Assembly: GCF_947495665.1 (NCBI RefSeq)
Contig: NZ_CANLZV010000015.1
Location: 1 to 64,000, forward strand
Direction of reading: 5' to 3'
DNA length: 64,000 nt
Source of the DNA: an uncultured Sunxiuqinia sp.
GTDB lineage: Bacteria; Bacteroidota; Bacteroidia; Bacteroidales; Prolixibacteraceae
The position numbers and the translations under genes were made by a program. The notes beneath the pieces were generated by a model. That model saw only the letters and a list, made by a program, of their open reading frames with translations. It had not been told where the DNA came from and did no database searches. Shown here one piece after another: positions 52,976-62,582 of this stretch (positions within the stretch are counted from its first letter, which is position 1; the number at the start of each line of letters is the position of its first letter).

Positions 52976-53767
52976 TTAGCCTTGATCCAGCAGGCTTTTA
53001 TCCAGCTGATCGCTTTTATTGAATCCCTGCCGGATAGCAAAGAACAGCTGCAGAACATTACTGAGCAAGCTGTTGAAAAAGATAATCACCATCACCATAA
53101 TCTGGTATTTCACTGCCAGCACCGGGTCGGAACCGCCAAGGATCTGTCCGGTCATAACGCCGGGAAGCGACACCAGCCCCACCGTAGCCATGGTCGCCAG
53201 ATTGGGAGCCATCGCCATGCGAATCGCTTCTTTCATAAAAGGGCGGGCAGCCTCCTGTTTCGACGCACCGTTGCCCAGTAAGAAACAGTAGGTTTTCTCT
53301 TCTTTTCGAATGCTGTTGAAAAAGGTCTTTAAGGCCACAATGTTTGACTTGAGCGTATTGCCCAGCATCAGGCCCGCCACAGGAATCAGCACATCGGCCT
53401 GAAAAATATGCTCGAGCTGTACAATGGCCCAGTTGAAATACAGCAAGGTAGCCAAAGTAGGCAGCAACATGGCGATAAAAGTAGGCACCAACAACTTTTT
53501 CAGCCGTAACGAAGAGCTGCGGATACCCGAGTGGGCGGCAAACAAAACCATCAGCAGGATGTAGGCCAGATTAACCAGAATATGGTCGAGTAAAAAAATG
53601 TATTTCAGGTAAAGGGCAACAAAGCTAAGCTGCACCAACATGCGAACCACCGAAACCAACAGCTGCTTGTTTATTCCCAGCCTAAACCACCAGATCAGCA
53701 GGATGCTTGGTGCAATCAGCAGCAAGCCAAACACCAATCCGCTAATGGGTATGGTGGCCGCGTTCAT
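52976..53767 (-). CDS. UPF0014/FetB-like ABC transporter permease
   Basis: The 263-residue membrane protein has about seven hydrophobic segments and the UPF0014 family features RMLVQLSFVALYLKYIF (about 42-58), PVAGLMLGNTLKSNIVALK, and GLVSLPGVMTGQILGGSDP (about 198-216). E. coli FetB works with FetA in iron export under oxidative stress. The gene overlaps the ATPase gene by 4 bases, so both form one transporter. The iron substrate is inferred from the family. Confidence 0.9.
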   Translation of the reverse strand: MNAATIPISGLVFGLLLIAPSILLIWWFRLGINKQLLVSVVRMLVQLSFVALYLKYIFLLDHILVNLAYILLMVLFAAHSGIRSSSLRLKKLLVPTFIAMLLPTLATLLYFNWAIVQLEHIFQADVLIPVAGLMLGNTLKSNIVALKTFFNSIRKEEKTYCFLLGNGASKQEAARPFMKEAIRMAMAPNLATMATVGLVSLPGVMTGQILGGSDPVLAVKYQIMVMVIIFFNSLLSNVLQLFFAIRQGFNKSDQLDKSLLDQG

Positions 53768-54384
53768 GTGATTAAATTCGTGATTACTTTCATTTCGGGA
53801 ATTTGCCAGGCCGGGTCATGGCTGACACAGATGACGGTCTTCCGGGTTTGGGCAACATAGTCGATGAACCGCTGCTTTTGCTTTTCATCCATGGCCGAAG
53901 TAGGCTCATCAAGTAACAGAACAGGACGGTCGAGTAGTTGGATCAGCGCCCAGCCCAACCGCTGCCGCTCGCCTCCAGAGATGATGCTGGTATTTTTAGT
54001 CAGCAGTGCTTCGGGCAAGTCAAAAGCCCGTAACTTCTCCAGCAACTTTTCTTCGGAATAGGCAACATGCTTATTCGAGTCGAATTGAAAAATTTCCTGA
54101 AAAACGTCGCGCACCTTTCCATTGGGAAAATCAACATCCTGGCTCAGGTAGGCCATCTGGCTGCGAATCTTTTGAATACTTTCCGGGCTGATCGCTTTCT
54201 TTTTATAAAACAGCTGACCGGAATCGGAATCAATAAAGCCCAGAATCAGCCGCAGCAAACTGGTTTTTCCACTTCCGGACTGAGCTGCCAGCAATACCTT
54301 ATCGCCCTTGGCAATACGAAGGTTGAAGTTTTTCAGCAACTGCTTATTTCCAAGCCTGAGAGACACATCTTTGAATCGTATCAT
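53764..54384 (-). CDS. FetA-like ABC transporter ATPase
   Basis: The 206-residue ATPase has Walker A AAQSGSGKTSLLR (about 33-45), the Q-loop YLSQDVDFP, signature ISGGERQRLGWA (about 135-146) and Walker B VLLLDEPTSAMDEKQ. It partners the UPF0014 permease encoded with a 4-base overlap. The ATG at 54384 gives the normal N-terminus MIRFKDVSLRLGN; the frame extends upstream to 54468, but those 28 residues are hydrophobic and unrelated to the family. Confidence 0.9.
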   Translation of the reverse strand: MIRFKDVSLRLGNKQLLKNFNLRIAKGDKVLLAAQSGSGKTSLLRLILGFIDSDSGQLFYKKKAISPESIQKIRSQMAYLSQDVDFPNGKVRDVFQEIFQFDSNKHVAYSEEKLLEKLRAFDLPEALLTKNTSIISGGERQRLGWALIQLLDRPVLLLDEPTSAMDEKQKQRFIDYVAQTRKTVICVSHDPAWQIPEMKVITNLIT

Positions 54385-54535
54385 GAGGAAAGAGTATGGA
54401 AAAAGTAAGACAAAAAAAGCCGGAACATGTCCGGCTATATCTTGGAAAAGGCACAAACACATGACCATTGTTGGATTGCATTTTATGTAATCGCATGCTC
54501 ATGGTTTTACCTGATTAGGTTTTATGAATCACTCT

Positions 54536-55750
54536 TTAGCTTGCCTTTAAACGGTGGGCATGAGCGGGATCAAGTTTTCCCTCCGCATACTCCCGGGTAA
54601 TCACAAGGCTTTTTATTCCATCGGAAGGACTGTCGAACATGGCATCAATCATGATACTTTCACAAATTGAGCGCAATCCGCGGGCTCCCAAACTGAATTC
54701 CACCGCTTTATCAACAATGAATTCCAAGGCATCCTCTTCAAACGTCAAGTCAATATCGTCCAGCTTAAACAGCTTAATGTATTGCTTGATAATTGAGTTT
54801 CGGGGCTCGGTCAAAATATTGCGCAGCGCCGTACGATCCAGCGGCTCCAGGTACGCCAGCACGGGCAGACGGCCAATGATTTCAGGAATCAAGCCAAAGC
54901 TTTTCAAATCCTGAGGAGCAATGTACTGCAACATGTTGTCGCGGTCCAGGTTGTCCACCAGCTTTTGCGCGCCAAAACCAACCACCGAGGTATTCAGGCG
55001 TTTGGCAATTTTCTTTTCAATGCCATCAAAAGCACCACCACATACAAACAGGATGTTCTTGGTGTTCACCGGAATCATTTTCTGCTCCGGATGCTTACGT
55101 CCTCCCTGCGGCGGAACATTTACAATGGCACCTTCAAGCAATTTCAGCAAACCTTGCTGAACACCTTCGCCCGACACGTCGCGGGTAATGGAAGGGTTAT
55201 CACCTTTACGTGCAATTTTATCCAGCTCATCAATAAAGACAATACCACGCTCGGCTGCCTCTACGTTGTAGTCGGCTGCCTGCAGCAAACGGGTCAACAA
55301 ACTTTCAATATCTTCACCCACGTAGCCGGCTTCGGTTAATACCGTCGCGTCAACGATGGTGAACGGGACATGCAACATTTTTGCAATGGTGCGGGCCAGC
55401 AAGGTTTTACCGGTACCGGTTTGTCCTACCAGAATGATGTTTGATTTTTCAATCTCAGTCTCATCACTGGTCACCTTTTGGGTCAAGCGTTTGTAGTGGT
55501 TATACACCGCAACAGCTAAGGTCCGTTTGGCCTGATCCTGTCCAATTACGTATTGATCGAGAAAATCCTTAATTTCTTTTGGCTTCAACAGCTTCAACCC
55601 TGCGAGGTCAAATTCACTGTCGTGTTTCAGCTCTTCCTCAATAATAGCATAAGCTTGTTCAATGCAGTGGTCGCAAATATGACCATCCATCCCGGCAATC
55701 AACAAGTTGGTATCTTTCTTCTCTTTTCCGCAAAAAGAACATTTATCCAT
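54536..55750 (-). CDS. clpX: ATP-dependent protease ATPase subunit ClpX
   Basis: ClpX unfolds substrates and feeds them to ClpP. The 404-residue protein has the N-terminal zinc-binding domain (CSFCGK at 4-9 and CDHC near 26-29), Walker A VGQTGTGKTLLART, the pore loop GYVGEDIE, Walker B IVFIDELDKIA, and a VGFGAQ loop in the place of the IGF loop that docks to ClpP. It follows clpP by 23 bases and is probably part of a tig-clpP-clpX unit. Confidence 0.97.
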   Translation of the reverse strand: MDKCSFCGKEKKDTNLLIAGMDGHICDHCIEQAYAIIEEELKHDSEFDLAGLKLLKPKEIKDFLDQYVIGQDQAKRTLAVAVYNHYKRLTQKVTSDETEIEKSNIILVGQTGTGKTLLARTIAKMLHVPFTIVDATVLTEAGYVGEDIESLLTRLLQAADYNVEAAERGIVFIDELDKIARKGDNPSITRDVSGEGVQQGLLKLLEGAIVNVPPQGGRKHPEQKMIPVNTKNILFVCGGAFDGIEKKIAKRLNTSVVGFGAQKLVDNLDRDNMLQYIAPQDLKSFGLIPEIIGRLPVLAYLEPLDRTALRNILTEPRNSIIKQYIKLFKLDDIDLTFEEDALEFIVDKAVEFSLGARGLRSICESIMIDAMFDSPSDGIKSLVITREYAEGKLDPAHAHRLKAS

Positions 55751-55773
55751 GATCTACTCCTCTGTTGCTATGC

Positions 55774-56448
55774 TTATTTATTCCTGATTAAAATATCGTC
55801 AATCATGCCATACTCTTTGGCCTCTTCCGAGGTCATCCAGTAGTCGCGATCAGCGTCTTTCTCTACTTGCTCGTAGGGGTTTTCTGAATGTTTGGCAATG
55901 ATATCGTATAGTTCTTTCTTCAACTTCATAATCTCACGCGCTGTGATCTCGATATCAGACGCTTGTCCTTGTGCACCACCCATGGGCTGGTGAATCATGA
56001 TCCGTGAGTGTTTCAATGCTGAGCGTTTGCCTTTGGTTCCGGCAGTCAGCAATACGGCTCCCATCGAAGCAGCCATACCGGTACAAATCGTCGCAATGTC
56101 CGGTGATATATATTGCATGGTATCGTAAATGCCGAGTCCGGCATGAACAGAACCTCCAGGACTGTTGAAATAGATCTGAATGTCCTTGCTTGGATCAGTC
56201 GACTCTAAAAACAGTAACTGAGCCTGGATGATATTGGCGATGTAATCATCAATCGGTGTTCCTAAAAAGATGATCCGGTCCATCATCAAGCGGGAGAACA
56301 CATCCATTGAAGCAACGTTCAATTGTCTTTCTTCGATGATGTAGGGCGTCAGACTGTTGGTGAACAGCGAGTCGTAACGATGCATGTTCAAGCTACTAAT
56401 CCCCATGTGCCCCTGGGCATATTTATGAAATTCTTTTTTATCGTTCAT
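55774..56448 (-). CDS. clpP: ATP-dependent Clp protease proteolytic subunit ClpP
   Basis: ClpP is the serine peptidase chamber partnering ClpX. The 224-residue protein shows the catalytic serine in [13 protein letters not shown] (about 115-127), histidine in [11 protein letters not shown] (about 143-153) and the aspartate-containing [11 protein letters not shown]. Its N-terminal extension of about 25 residues before the conserved core is typical of bacteroidal ClpP. It lies between tig (135 bases upstream) and clpX (23 bases downstream). Confidence 0.96.
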   Translation of the reverse strand: MNDKKEFHKYAQGHMGISSLNMHRYDSLFTNSLTPYIIEERQLNVASMDVFSRLMMDRIIFLGTPIDDYIANIIQAQLLFLESTDPSKDIQIYFNSPGGSVHAGLGIYDTMQYISPDIATICTGMAASMGAVLLTAGTKGKRSALKHSRIMIHQPMGGAQGQASDIEITAREIMKLKKELYDIIAKHSENPYEQVEKDADRDYWMTSEEAKEYGMIDDILIRNK

Positions 56449-56583
56449 CTCTTTAAATTCTGGTTAAAAAAAAACTTTGTAAACTCCGGTTTCGCAATGC
56501 TTTCGACACAGAGTGCCATTGAAAGCCAAAAACGGAGTTTACAAAGTTATAAAATTATGCTATTTGCCTAAGCAGCAGTCGAA

Positions 56584-57939
56584 TTATTTTTCGAGTAATT
56601 CGTTAAACTTGTCATGGCTGATTGGTTTCTCATCCAGGTTAACGTTTTCCTTGATGATGGCCATGATTTTATCCTCCTGCACTTTGGTTGTGATGCGACG
56701 TCTTTCTTCTTCGTTTTGAAGAATCTGATCGGCATAAGCACTCAATTGCTCGTCTGGCATGCTGAACATACCGTACTGACGGAATTGCATAGCTGCAACT
56801 TCTTTAGCCATTGCTTTCACTTCCTCAGGCTTAATGTCTACTTCGTTATCTTTCGCAATGCGATCTTTAATCAACTGCCAGCGAAGGTCTTTCATGAAAT
56901 TATCGAAATCAGCTTCGATCTGCTCGTCAGTCAACTCGTTGTTTGTTTCTTTCAACCAACGTTTCAGGAATTCTTCCGGCAATTCAATGTCGATTTTTTC
57001 AACCAAAATATCACGGCTGTCGATGTTGAATTTGTAGTCGCTTGAATATTTCAGTTGCTCTTCGATATCAGCTTTCAGCTTGTTACGGAAATCTTCTTCC
57101 GTTTTGATTTCAGTTTCTTCACCAAAGGCTTTTTTGAACAAGTCTTCGTTGATTTCGGCTTTTTTGAATCGCAGAATTTCTGAAATGGTGAATTTGAAGT
57201 CTCCTTCGATGTTTTCAGCTTCTTCGTGCGAGATATTCAGCATATGACCCACTTCGTGTTTATTTTCATAAACTTTGATTGGATCGAATACAATTGTATC
57301 GCCTACTTTTTTACCTTGAATGGCTTGCTTAACCTCCTCGTCTTTCATCACATCAACCGCGATGATTACTTGCTCGGCTTTGATGCCATCTTCCAGCTCA
57401 TTTCCTTCGGCATCCAACTGCACAAAGTTTCCGCGGATAGTATCTTTTTCTTCAACGGCATCAACCGTTTCATTTTCTCCAAAACGTCCGGTATATGAAT
57501 CTACCTGTTGATCGATCATTTTATCATCTACTTCGATCTGGTAGTAAGGGTATTTTTTGCGCTTATCGAATTTCACTTCAACTTCAGGAGCAACGGCTAC
57601 ATCAAAAGCAAATTCGAAATCTTCAGCTGTTTCCCAAGAGAACTCAGGTGTTTTTTCTTCGTTTGGAAGGGGCTCTCCAAGAATATTCAATTTCTCGTCA
57701 ACAATGAATTTTGACAAGTTATTTGACAACATCTTATTTACCTCTTCAGCCAGAATTGCTTTTCCGTACATCTTTTTAACCAAACCGGCAGGTACTTTCC
57801 CTGGTCTGAATCCAGGCATGTTGGCTTTCTTACGATATTCTTTTAGTTTTTCGTTTACTGTTGCTTCGTAATCGCTTTTTTCAATTTTAACAGTAATAAT
57901 CGCATTTAGCTCGTTGATGTTCTCTTTTGTAATATTCAT
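56584..57939 (-). CDS. tig: Trigger factor
   Basis: Trigger factor is the ribosome-bound folding chaperone. The 451-residue protein has the N-terminal ribosome-binding domain with the signature GFRPGKVP (about 43-50), a middle PPIase-like region (about 150-245) and a long helical C-terminal domain (from about 250). The ATG at 57939 gives the family N-terminus MNITKENINEL; a longer frame to 57972 is less likely. It is followed by clpP and clpX in the same direction, the usual bacterial order. Confidence 0.95.
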   Translation of the reverse strand: MNITKENINELNAIITVKIEKSDYEATVNEKLKEYRKKANMPGFRPGKVPAGLVKKMYGKAILAEEVNKMLSNNLSKFIVDEKLNILGEPLPNEEKTPEFSWETAEDFEFAFDVAVAPEVEVKFDKRKKYPYYQIEVDDKMIDQQVDSYTGRFGENETVDAVEEKDTIRGNFVQLDAEGNELEDGIKAEQVIIAVDVMKDEEVKQAIQGKKVGDTIVFDPIKVYENKHEVGHMLNISHEEAENIEGDFKFTISEILRFKKAEINEDLFKKAFGEETEIKTEEDFRNKLKADIEEQLKYSSDYKFNIDSRDILVEKIDIELPEEFLKRWLKETNNELTDEQIEADFDNFMKDLRWQLIKDRIAKDNEVDIKPEEVKAMAKEVAAMQFRQYGMFSMPDEQLSAYADQILQNEEERRRITTKVQEDKIMAIIKENVNLDEKPISHDKFNELLEK

Positions 57940-58081
57940 ATAAATCCGCTTATGATTTTGGAAAAAGTTCAAGTAACCAAATAGTTAACTCTTATTGTCA
58001 AGTTAAACTAAAGCCTATAAATCAATAAAAACCGCATGCTCAGATTTTTTTCAATCAAGCACTACGGTTATTTTTGTTGTT

Positions 58082-58165
58082 TGGTGCGGGCGAAGGGACT
58101 CGAACCCCCACGTCAAAGACACTAGATCCTAAGTCTAGCGCGTCTACCAATTCCGCCACGCCCGC
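58082..58165 (-). tRNA. tRNA-Leu (anticodon UAG)
   Basis: The minus-strand sequence folds as a class II tRNA with acceptor GCGGGCG/CGCCCGC, a long variable arm, anticodon stem CTAGA/TCTAG with loop CTTAGGA (anticodon UAG, leucine CUA) and T-arm GGGGGTTCGAGTCCCTT. The discriminator is A and the 3' CCA is encoded (58082-58084 on the plus strand read TGG). Confidence 0.95.
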
Positions 58166-58251
58166 TAATTGCGGTGCAAATGTATGTTATTTTTTTTATT
58201 CGCCAAACAGTTTTAAAAGTTTTCTTTAAAAAAAATGGCTTGTTTTTTCCA

Positions 58252-58974
58252 TTACCGCAAGGTGAAGTTCTGTCCCAGGTAAACCCGTCGCACATCTTCA
58301 TCATTGGCCAGGTCTTCGGCGGAGCCAGCCTTCATGATTGATCCTTCGAACAATAGGTAAGAACGATCGGTAATCGACAGGGTTTCGTGCACGTTGTGGT
58401 CGGTAATTAATACCCCAATATTTTTTTCTTTCAGGGTCATCACAATTTCCTGAATATCTTCCACGGCAATGGGGTCTACCCCTGCAAAGGGCTCATCAAG
58501 TAAAATAAATTTCGGGTCAATGGCCAAGGCCCGTGCAATCTCCGTACGGCGACGCTCCCCTCCGGACAATTGAAAGCCTTTACTTTTCCGGATATGCTGC
58601 AATCGAAACTCTTCCAGCAGCGATTCCATCTTTTCCTTTTGATAACTTTTCGAATAGCTAGTCATTTCGAGCACTGCCCGCAAGTTATCTTCAATACTCA
58701 GTTGCCGAAAGACGGATGCTTCCTGCGCCAGATACCCAATGCCCAACTGAGCACGCTTGTATACCGGAAGTTTGGTAATATCGCGGTCGTCCAAAAACAC
58801 TTTCCCCGAAAGCGGTTGAATCAAGCCAACAATCATATAAAAAGAGGTTGTTTTTCCGGCCCCATTGGGCCCAAGCAATCCAACGATCTCCCCTTGGTTT
58901 ACCTCAATGGAAACTCCTTTTACAACAGTTCTTTTTCGGTACTTCTTGACAATGTTCTCGCCCCGTAATTTCAT
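58252..58974 (-). CDS. lptB: LPS transport ATPase LptB
   Basis: LptB powers extraction of lipopolysaccharide from the inner membrane. The 240-residue ABC ATPase has Walker [15 protein letters not shown] (about 34-47), the Q-loop [14 protein letters not shown], signature [10 protein letters not shown] (about 135-144) and Walker [16 protein letters not shown] (about 154-168), all close to the LptB consensus. It lies 36 bases after tatC in the same direction. The other lpt genes are not in the window. Confidence 0.94.
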   Translation of the reverse strand: MKLRGENIVKKYRKRTVVKGVSIEVNQGEIVGLLGPNGAGKTTSFYMIVGLIQPLSGKVFLDDRDITKLPVYKRAQLGIGYLAQEASVFRQLSIEDNLRAVLEMTSYSKSYQKEKMESLLEEFRLQHIRKSKGFQLSGGERRRTEIARALAIDPKFILLDEPFAGVDPIAVEDIQEIVMTLKEKNIGVLITDHNVHETLSITDRSYLLFEGSIMKAGSAEDLANDEDVRRVYLGQNFTLR

Positions 58975-59010
58975 AATATCTATTCGCTTATCGCTTGTTG
59001 TGTAATTCTA

Positions 59011-59877
59011 CTATATCGATTCCAGGTTTTCCTCTGCTTTTTTGTTCACCCGGCGCGAAATAATGATACCTATTTCATACAGGAAAGCCAAAGGAATACA
59101 AACCATAATCTGACTGAACACATCCGGAGGCGTGATGATTGCTGACAACAGCAACAGCGCCACGTAAGCATGTCTCCGGTAGTTTTTCATCAATTCAGGA
59201 GTTAAAATCCCAATCTTACTCAGGAAATAAACAAAGATAGGTAATTCAAAAATAACCCCGCTGGCCAGACTGATCGAGGTCACCGTACCGATATACGACC
59301 GCATATTGATCTGGTTGATCACTTCACTCGATATGGAATAAGACCCTAAAAAGTGAATGGAAAGCGGAACAATTAAATAATAGCCAAACAATACGCCGAG
59401 AATAAACAAAACGGACATATAAATAACAGCACCACCTGAATGACGGCGTTCCTTGTCATACAAGGCCGGGCTGATAAACCGCCAGATCTCATAAAAAACA
59501 TAAGGCGACGAAACAATCAAGCCGGCAATGATCGAGGTCATCACGTGGGTCATGAAGTTGTCGGCCATTTTTATACTAATCAGCTGCAGCTCGGTATTGT
59601 TAATTCGAAGCGAATCGGTTCCAGTCAGTTCTGCCAGCTTGGCAAACATCCGATTGGTCCAAAAATCGGCTGTTTTCGGATTGAAAATCACCGTGTCGAA
59701 AATAAAATCTTTGTTGATAAAAGCTAAGACCGCAAACAGGACAATGGCCAGAAAAGCACGGATCAAATGCCACCTTAATTCTTCCAGATGTTCAAGAAAA
59801 GACATTTCTTCCTGTGGGTCTTTTTTGCTCTTTTTCTTATTGGATTTTTGATTCTCAGAATATTTTGTCTCAGTCAT
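59011..59877 (-). CDS. tatC: Twin-arginine translocase subunit TatC
   Basis: TatC recognises twin-arginine signal peptides and forms the Tat translocase. The 288-residue protein has about six membrane segments, the cytoplasmic N-terminal motif MSFLEHLEELRWHLI (about 25-39), PYVFYEIWRFISPALYDKER (about 126-145) and LPIFVYFLSKIGILTPELM in the C-terminal half. The lysine-rich N-terminus (KSNKKKSKKDP) is specific to this lineage. The ATG at 59877 is preferred to an upstream TTG. tatA is not in the window. Confidence 0.95.
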   Translation of the reverse strand: MTETKYSENQKSNKKKSKKDPQEEMSFLEHLEELRWHLIRAFLAIVLFAVLAFINKDFIFDTVIFNPKTADFWTNRMFAKLAELTGTDSLRINNTELQLISIKMADNFMTHVMTSIIAGLIVSSPYVFYEIWRFISPALYDKERRHSGGAVIYMSVLFILGVLFGYYLIVPLSIHFLGSYSISSEVINQINMRSYIGTVTSISLASGVIFELPIFVYFLSKIGILTPELMKNYRRHAYVALLLLSAIITPPDVFSQIMVCIPLAFLYEIGIIISRRVNKKAEENLESI

Positions 59878-59886
59878 TATCGGCAA

Positions 59887-60305
59887 TTTGGTTCAGAAAA
59901 AAGATTTAAAATTAGCTGTTTAAAAATCACGACAAATATAGTTTATATTACGGATTAAGCTTTTGTGTGAGGTCTTAATTTTTACCTGACAAAAAGAAAA
60001 TCCCAAATTTTGACACACTCCTTCCAGCCATCAACCTGACAACCTCAGACTTTCAAATTGAGTGATTAACGAATAGAAAGCGCAAAAAGAATGATTTATG
60101 ATTGCTTTCAATCACTTCTCCAGCCTACACATGCTTCGGGCAGTCTCAAGGACTACAACCAACTAAATACCAACAGAATACTACTCACGCTCTTTCAACT
60201 TGGCGTTATTTAAAAAAATCATTGCGAAATGAAGCATATTTTATCTATCTTAGATTCTGCGATTGTAAAAAGAAAAAGGTTTAACGTAAACAAATTCAGG
60301 CTTTT
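59887..60305. other. Intergenic region between tatC and recQ
   Basis: This 419-base AT-rich region separates two divergent genes. A TATATTTG -7 element for tatC is at 59933-59940. A 60-residue frame at 60102-60284 has no signal, motif or family-like sequence and is probably not a gene. No clear promoter for recQ could be assigned. Confidence 0.5.
59933..59940 (-). promoter_or_regulatory. -7 element of tatC
   Basis: TATATTTG on the minus strand matches TAnnTTTG, 56 bases before the tatC start codon; a -33 partner was not evident. Confidence 0.4.
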
Positions 60306-62492
60306 ATGAAGAATGAGCTATCATTAACCGAGCAACTCCAAAAGTATTTTGGTTTTGATCGGTTTAAGGGTCAGCAGGAAGAGGTCATCAAAAGTGTTCT
60401 TGATGGGAAGGATTCTTTTGTGCTGATGCCTACGGGGGGAGGAAAGTCATTGTGCTATCAGTTGCCTGCGTTAATAATGGAAGGGACTGCTATTGTTATA
60501 TCACCACTGATAGCACTAATGAAGAATCAGGTTGATTCAATCCGAAGTTTTGGTACGGACGATGGAATTGCCCACTTTTTAAATTCTTCATTAACCAAAG
60601 TGGCTATTCAAAATGTGAAGGATGATGTGCTTGCCGGAAAGACAAAACTGTTGTATGTCGCTCCGGAGTCATTGACCAAACAGGACAATATTGATTTTTT
60701 AGCCAAAGTCAATATCTCTTTTTATGCCATTGATGAAGCACACTGTATCTCTGAGTGGGGTCACGACTTTAGGCCCGAGTATCGACGAATTCGCCCCATT
60801 GTCCAAGACATCGGGGCGGCTCCAATTATGGCGTTGACGGCTACCGCCACGGCCAAAGTACAACATGACATCCAGAAAAACCTGGGCATGCTGGATGCGC
60901 GCGTGTTCAAGGCCTCCTTTAACAGGCCAAATCTTTACTACGCGGTCAAGCCCAAAATCAAACCGGAAACTCAAATCATTCGGTTTATCAAGGAAAATGA
61001 AGGAAAGTCGGGCATCATCTATTGCCTAAGCCGCAAACGAGTGGAAGAACTGGCCGAAGCGCTGCAGGTTAACGGCATCAAAGCCCTGGCCTACCACGCT
61101 GGCATGGACTCCGCTACCCGTTCCGGGAATCAGGATAAATTTCTGATGGAAGAAGTGGATGTCATTGTTGCAACCATCGCTTTTGGGATGGGTATTGACA
61201 AGCCAGATGTTCGGTTTGTTATGCATTATGATATTCCCAAGAGCCTGGAAGGCTATTACCAGGAAACCGGACGAGCCGGACGCGATGGCGGCGAAGGACA
61301 GTGCATTGCCTTTTATTCGTATAAGGATATTCAGAAACTTGAAAAGTTCATGCAGGGCAAGCCAGTGGCCGAACAGGAAATTGGTCGCCAACTGCTGCTC
61401 GATACAGCTTCCTATGCTGAAACAGCCATTTGCCGGCGAATTATGCTGCTAAACTATTTCGGCGAAAACCTGGAAGAGCCTTGCGGCAATTGCGACAACT
61501 GCCTGAACCCAAAAGAGCAGGTGGAAGCCAGCGATGAAGTGGTTCGTGCCCTGAGAGTAATTGACGAGGTGCATGAGAAATACAAAGCCGATCACATTTC
61601 AGACATCCTGACCGGACGAATGTCCGCAGCTGTCAAATCATTCAAGCACGATCAACTAAAAACATTTGGCTCGGGCGACGACCACAGCGACCGTTTCTGG
61701 AATGCCGTTTTTCGCCAGAGCATGATTGCCGGCTTAATCAACAAGGATATCGAGAATTATGGCTTGCTGAAGATTAATGAAAAGGGACGCCAGTTTATGG
61801 AGAAACCCGAATCGTTCATGCTTGTACGCAACCACAACTACGATGAACTGGAAGAAGAAGCATCTGCATCGGGTTCGGGACCATCAGGAGGCTCCGGTGG
61901 CGATCCGGCCTTGTTTGCCATGCTGAAAGATTTGCGGAAAAAGGTGGCAAAAAAACACAAGCTTCCTCCTTTCGTAATTTTCCAGGATCCGTCGTTGGCT
62001 GATATGTCCATCCAGTATCCGATTACCTTGGAAGAAATGAAATTCATTCAGGGAGTGGGCGAAGGAAAAGCCCGGCGCTACGGTAAAGAATTTGTCGCCA
62101 TGATCAAGAGCTATGTCGAGGACAATGAAATAGAGCGCCCTCAAGACATGGTGGTAAAAATGGTCGCCAATAAGTCAAAAATGAAAGTTTACATCATCCA
62201 AAGCATTGACCGCAAACTTTCGCTGGATGACATTGCCGAATCCAAAGGACTTGAGTTGAAAGACTTGATAACCGAACTGGAAGCCATTGTCAATTCAGGA
62301 ACGAAAATCAACATTGACTATTATATCAACGATGTAATGGATGAAGACCATCAGGAAGAAGTGTTTGACTATTTCCGCGAAGCCGAGGAAGACTCCATCG
62401 AGGCAGCCATTGAAGAGCTGGGCGAAGATGAATACACCGAGGAAGACATTCGTCTGATGCGCATTAAGTTTATGTCAGAAATGGGGAACTAA
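60306..62492 (+). CDS. recQ: ATP-dependent DNA helicase RecQ
   Basis: RecQ unwinds DNA 3' to 5' in recombination and repair. The 728-residue protein has the helicase core with GGGKSLCYQLPA (about 44-55), AIDEAHCISEWGHDFRPEY (about 140-158), and QETGRAGRDGGEGQ (about 319-332), the zinc-binding CRRIML...CGNCDNC region (about 378-400), an RQC winged-helix domain and an HRDC domain (about 540-620, with PPFVIFQDPSLADM). An acidic C-terminal extension of about 100 residues follows. A strong terminator ends the unit. Confidence 0.96.
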   Translation: MKNELSLTEQLQKYFGFDRFKGQQEEVIKSVLDGKDSFVLMPTGGGKSLCYQLPALIMEGTAIVISPLIALMKNQVDSIRSFGTDDGIAHFLNSSLTKVAIQNVKDDVLAGKTKLLYVAPESLTKQDNIDFLAKVNISFYAIDEAHCISEWGHDFRPEYRRIRPIVQDIGAAPIMALTATATAKVQHDIQKNLGMLDARVFKASFNRPNLYYAVKPKIKPETQIIRFIKENEGKSGIIYCLSRKRVEELAEALQVNGIKALAYHAGMDSATRSGNQDKFLMEEVDVIVATIAFGMGIDKPDVRFVMHYDIPKSLEGYYQETGRAGRDGGEGQCIAFYSYKDIQKLEKFMQGKPVAEQEIGRQLLLDTASYAETAICRRIMLLNYFGENLEEPCGNCDNCLNPKEQVEASDEVVRALRVIDEVHEKYKADHISDILTGRMSAAVKSFKHDQLKTFGSGDDHSDRFWNAVFRQSMIAGLINKDIENYGLLKINEKGRQFMEKPESFMLVRNHNYDELEEEASASGSGPSGGSGGDPALFAMLKDLRKKVAKKHKLPPFVIFQDPSLADMSIQYPITLEEMKFIQGVGEGKARRYGKEFVAMIKSYVEDNEIERPQDMVVKMVANKSKMKVYIIQSIDRKLSLDDIAESKGLELKDLITELEAIVNSGTKINIDYYINDVMDEDHQEEVFDYFREAEEDSIEAAIEELGEDEYTEEDIRLMRIKFMSEMGN

Positions 62493-62513
62493 CTCCGTTC
62501 AACTAGCGATATA

Positions 62514-62552
62514 AAAAAACCGGCTGATTCTTCATGAATCAGCCGGTTTTTT
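62514..62552. terminator. Bidirectional terminator between recQ and valS
   Basis: A near-perfect stem (AACCGGCTGATTC 62519-62531 with GAATCAGCCGGTT 62537-62549) with a 5-base loop is flanked by A6 and T6, so it works on both strands for the convergent genes. Confidence 0.9.
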
Positions 62553-62582
62553 ATGTATTCAATTTAGTATCTGCCGGCAAAC

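Noticed and set aside
60102-60284. 60-residue frame between tatC and recQ
   Set aside because: No signal, motif or plausible ribosome site; composition is that of the AT-rich spacer.
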